5,711 nt of DNA. It comes from Lentimicrobiaceae bacterium. GTDB lineage: Bacteria > Bacteroidota > Bacteroidia > Bacteroidales > SKPS01. Location of the stretch: positions 1-5,711 of the forward strand of contig SKPS01000205.1 in assembly GCA_007119395.1 (NCBI GenBank), read 5' to 3'. Positions 4,333 through 5,711 of this stretch are shown one piece after another (the stretch's first letter is position 1; each line of letters starts with the position of its first letter). The position numbers and the translations under genes were made by a program. The notes beneath the pieces are model-generated. The model was not told where the DNA came from. It made no database searches and worked only from the letters and a program-made list of their open reading frames with translations.

Positions 4333-5711
4333 TTAAACTTTTTCCATTGCCACGGCTGTGAGTTTAAACGGAGCAATTTTTGACATGGGGTCAAGGTCAT
4401 CACGTGTTAATTTGTTCACCAGCGCATCGGTAAAATGGAAAGGCATAAACAGTTCCCCTTCGAGCACCTCTTCGTTGATGGTGACTACGGTGGTAAGTTC
4501 GCCCTGTTTCGACCAGATACGCACACGGTCACCTTCAGCGAGTCCTTGTTTTTCTGCATCAGCGGGATGCACAATTACATACGATTTGTTGGCATAGGCG
4601 TTGAGTGCATCATTTCTTCCCGACATGGTGCTGGAGTGGTACTGGAAGAGGATGCGTCCGCTGTTCAGCAGCAGGGGGAATTGATCGGATACTTTCTCTT
4701 CCTGGGGGGTGTAGTCAACCGGGTTTATCACGCCCAGTCCATCTGGGGTGTTAAACCTATCCAGGAACAGGGTACGAGTGCCGGGGTGATCTTTATCGGG
4801 GCAAGGCCATTGGATCCCTTCATGTTCAATCCTTTGGTAGCTGATACCGGCCATGATGGGTGTTACGCGGGCAATTTCATCGAAGATTTCAGAGGCATTG
4901 GCATATTCCGGCATGGGGTATCCCATCCTTTTCGACACTTCGTGCAGAATGCGCCAGTCTTCACGAGCTTCACCGGGCATTTCAACTGCCTTTCGCACAC
5001 GGTTCACTCGTCGGTCTGAATTCACAAAGGTGCCATCTTTCTCGGCAAAGGAAGAAGCGGGCAGTACCACATCAGCCAGTTGTGCTGTTTCGGTGAGGAA
5101 GATATCCTGCACCACCAGAAAGTCGAGTTTTTTGAATGCTGCTTCGGCATGGTTCAGGTTGGGGTCGGTCACCATGGGGTTTTCTCCCATTATGTAGAGT
5201 CCTTTCACCACGCCGTCGTATGCGGCCTTGGCGATCTCGACAGTGGTGAGGCCGGGCTTGTCTGACAAAGACTCAAAGGGCACGCCCCATACCGCGGCCA
5301 CCTTACGGCGGTTCTCTTCATTGGCAATGGGGATGTAGCCGGGGTAGTTTACCGGGGTGACACCCACATCTGTGGCGCCTTGCACATTGTTTTGCCCTCT
5401 TGGGGGGTCAATGCCGGCTCTCTCTTTGCCAATCTGACCTGATATAAGCATCATATTGATCAGGCTGAACACATTGTTAGATCCAGTCACCTGCTGGCTC
5501 ATTCCCATCCCTGTTGCGATCATGGCTGTGGGGGAGGAGGCATAGAGGCGGGCCGCCTCCTCGATGAGGGCTGAGGGCACACCGGTGATTTTCTCTGTAT
5601 GTTCCGGAGTATATTTTTCGGTCAGCTTGCGTAACGACTCAAAGGCATCCATACCATCGCGCACACGTGTACGGATGAAGGTTTCATCATAAAGTTTTTC
5701 CCGGATGATCA
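4333..5711 (-). CDS. fdhA: Formate dehydrogenase alpha (molybdopterin) subunit, C-terminal part; 5' end outside window
   Basis: This is the C-terminal 458 residues of a DMSO-reductase-superfamily enzyme that interconverts formate and CO2 using a molybdenum or tungsten bis-pterin cofactor. The frame is open to the window edge, with IIREKLYDETFIRTR before an internal GTG at 5664, so the gene is partial and that GTG is not its start. In visible numbering, PPRGQNNVQGA (102-112) is the formate dehydrogenase hallmark; from memory its Arg corresponds to active-site Arg333 of E. coli FdhF. Next come IMGENPMVTDPN (173-184), VVQDIFLTETAQLADVVLP (199-217) and the C-terminal pterin-dinucleotide-binding domain (about 340-455) with YHSSTMSGRNDALN. 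The last block ends in LDPMSKIAPFKLTAV. The catalytic Sec/Cys-His and the iron-sulfur domains lie upstream of the window, so selenium use and the electron partner (NAD(H), ferredoxin or hydrogenase module) cannot be read. The symbol is generic for the subunit. Its neighbour fhs consumes formate. Confidence 0.93.
   Translation of the reverse strand, partial: IIREKLYDETFIRTRVRDGMDAFESLRKLTEKYTPEHTEKITGVPSALIEEAARLYASSPTAMIATGMGMSQQVTGSNNVFSLINMMLISGQIGKERAGIDPPRGQNNVQGATDVGVTPVNYPGYIPIANEENRRKVAAVWGVPFESLSDKPGLTTVEIAKAAYDGVVKGLYIMGENPMVTDPNLNHAEAAFKKLDFLVVQDIFLTETAQLADVVLPASSFAEKDGTFVNSDRRVNRVRKAVEMPGEAREDWRILHEVSKRMGYPMPEYANASEIFDEIARVTPIMAGISYQRIEHEGIQWPCPDKDHPGTRTLFLDRFNTPDGLGVINPVDYTPQEEKVSDQFPLLLNSGRILFQYHSSTMSGRNDALNAYANKSYVIVHPADAEKQGLAEGDRVRIWSKQGELTTVVTINEEVLEGELFMPFHFTDALVNKLTRDDLDPMSKIAPFKLTAVAMEKV

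Noticed and set aside
4435..5019. 194-codon open frame on the plus strand
   Set aside because: It is antisense to the strongly conserved formate dehydrogenase coding region and has no domain-like motifs. It is best explained as a shadow of the real gene.
1..5711. CRISPR array, insertion sequence, integrase or phage features
   Set aside because: No spaced direct repeats, transposase motifs, terminal inverted repeats or target-site duplications were seen. The coding content is conserved housekeeping and C1 metabolism.

Overview
The window looks like chromosomal DNA of an anaerobic member of the Bacteroidota, probably Bacteroidales. Three things support this. Two gene starts are preceded by perfect matches to the Bacteroidota -7 promoter element TAnnTTTG. 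None of the readable start codons has a Shine-Dalgarno sequence. The 2-hydroxyacid dehydrogenase has motifs I recall from a subgroup common in that phylum. The exact lineage cannot be settled from this sequence.

Every recognisable gene lies on the minus strand, so transcription runs from high to low coordinates. In that order the window holds: (1) the C-terminal 458 codons of a molybdopterin formate dehydrogenase alpha subunit (4333-5711, cut by the window edge); (2) a 299-bp gap with an inverted repeat and two very short open frames; (3) a complete formate--tetrahydrofolate ligase gene, fhs (2360-4033); (4) a 192-bp gap with a GC-rich hairpin, probably a terminator, followed by a promoter element; (5) thiL, thiamine-monophosphate kinase (1130-2167); (6) a NAD-dependent D-2-hydroxyacid dehydrogenase of the SerA-like family, 7 bp after thiL (175-1122); (7) a 142-bp gap with another promoter element; and (8) what may be the first ten codons of a further gene leaving the window at position 1.

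Functionally the window splits in two. Formate dehydrogenase interconverts CO2 and formate, and Fhs attaches formate to tetrahydrofolate. Together they are the entry steps of folate C1 metabolism (methyl branch of the Wood-Ljungdahl pathway, reductive glycine pathway) or, in reverse, a formate outlet. The thiL/dehydrogenase pair appears to be a separate two-gene transcription unit, behind the hairpin and with its own promoter. No mobile element, CRISPR array, rRNA or intact tRNA was found. The protein-coding content is conventional. The less explained material is in the intergenic gaps.
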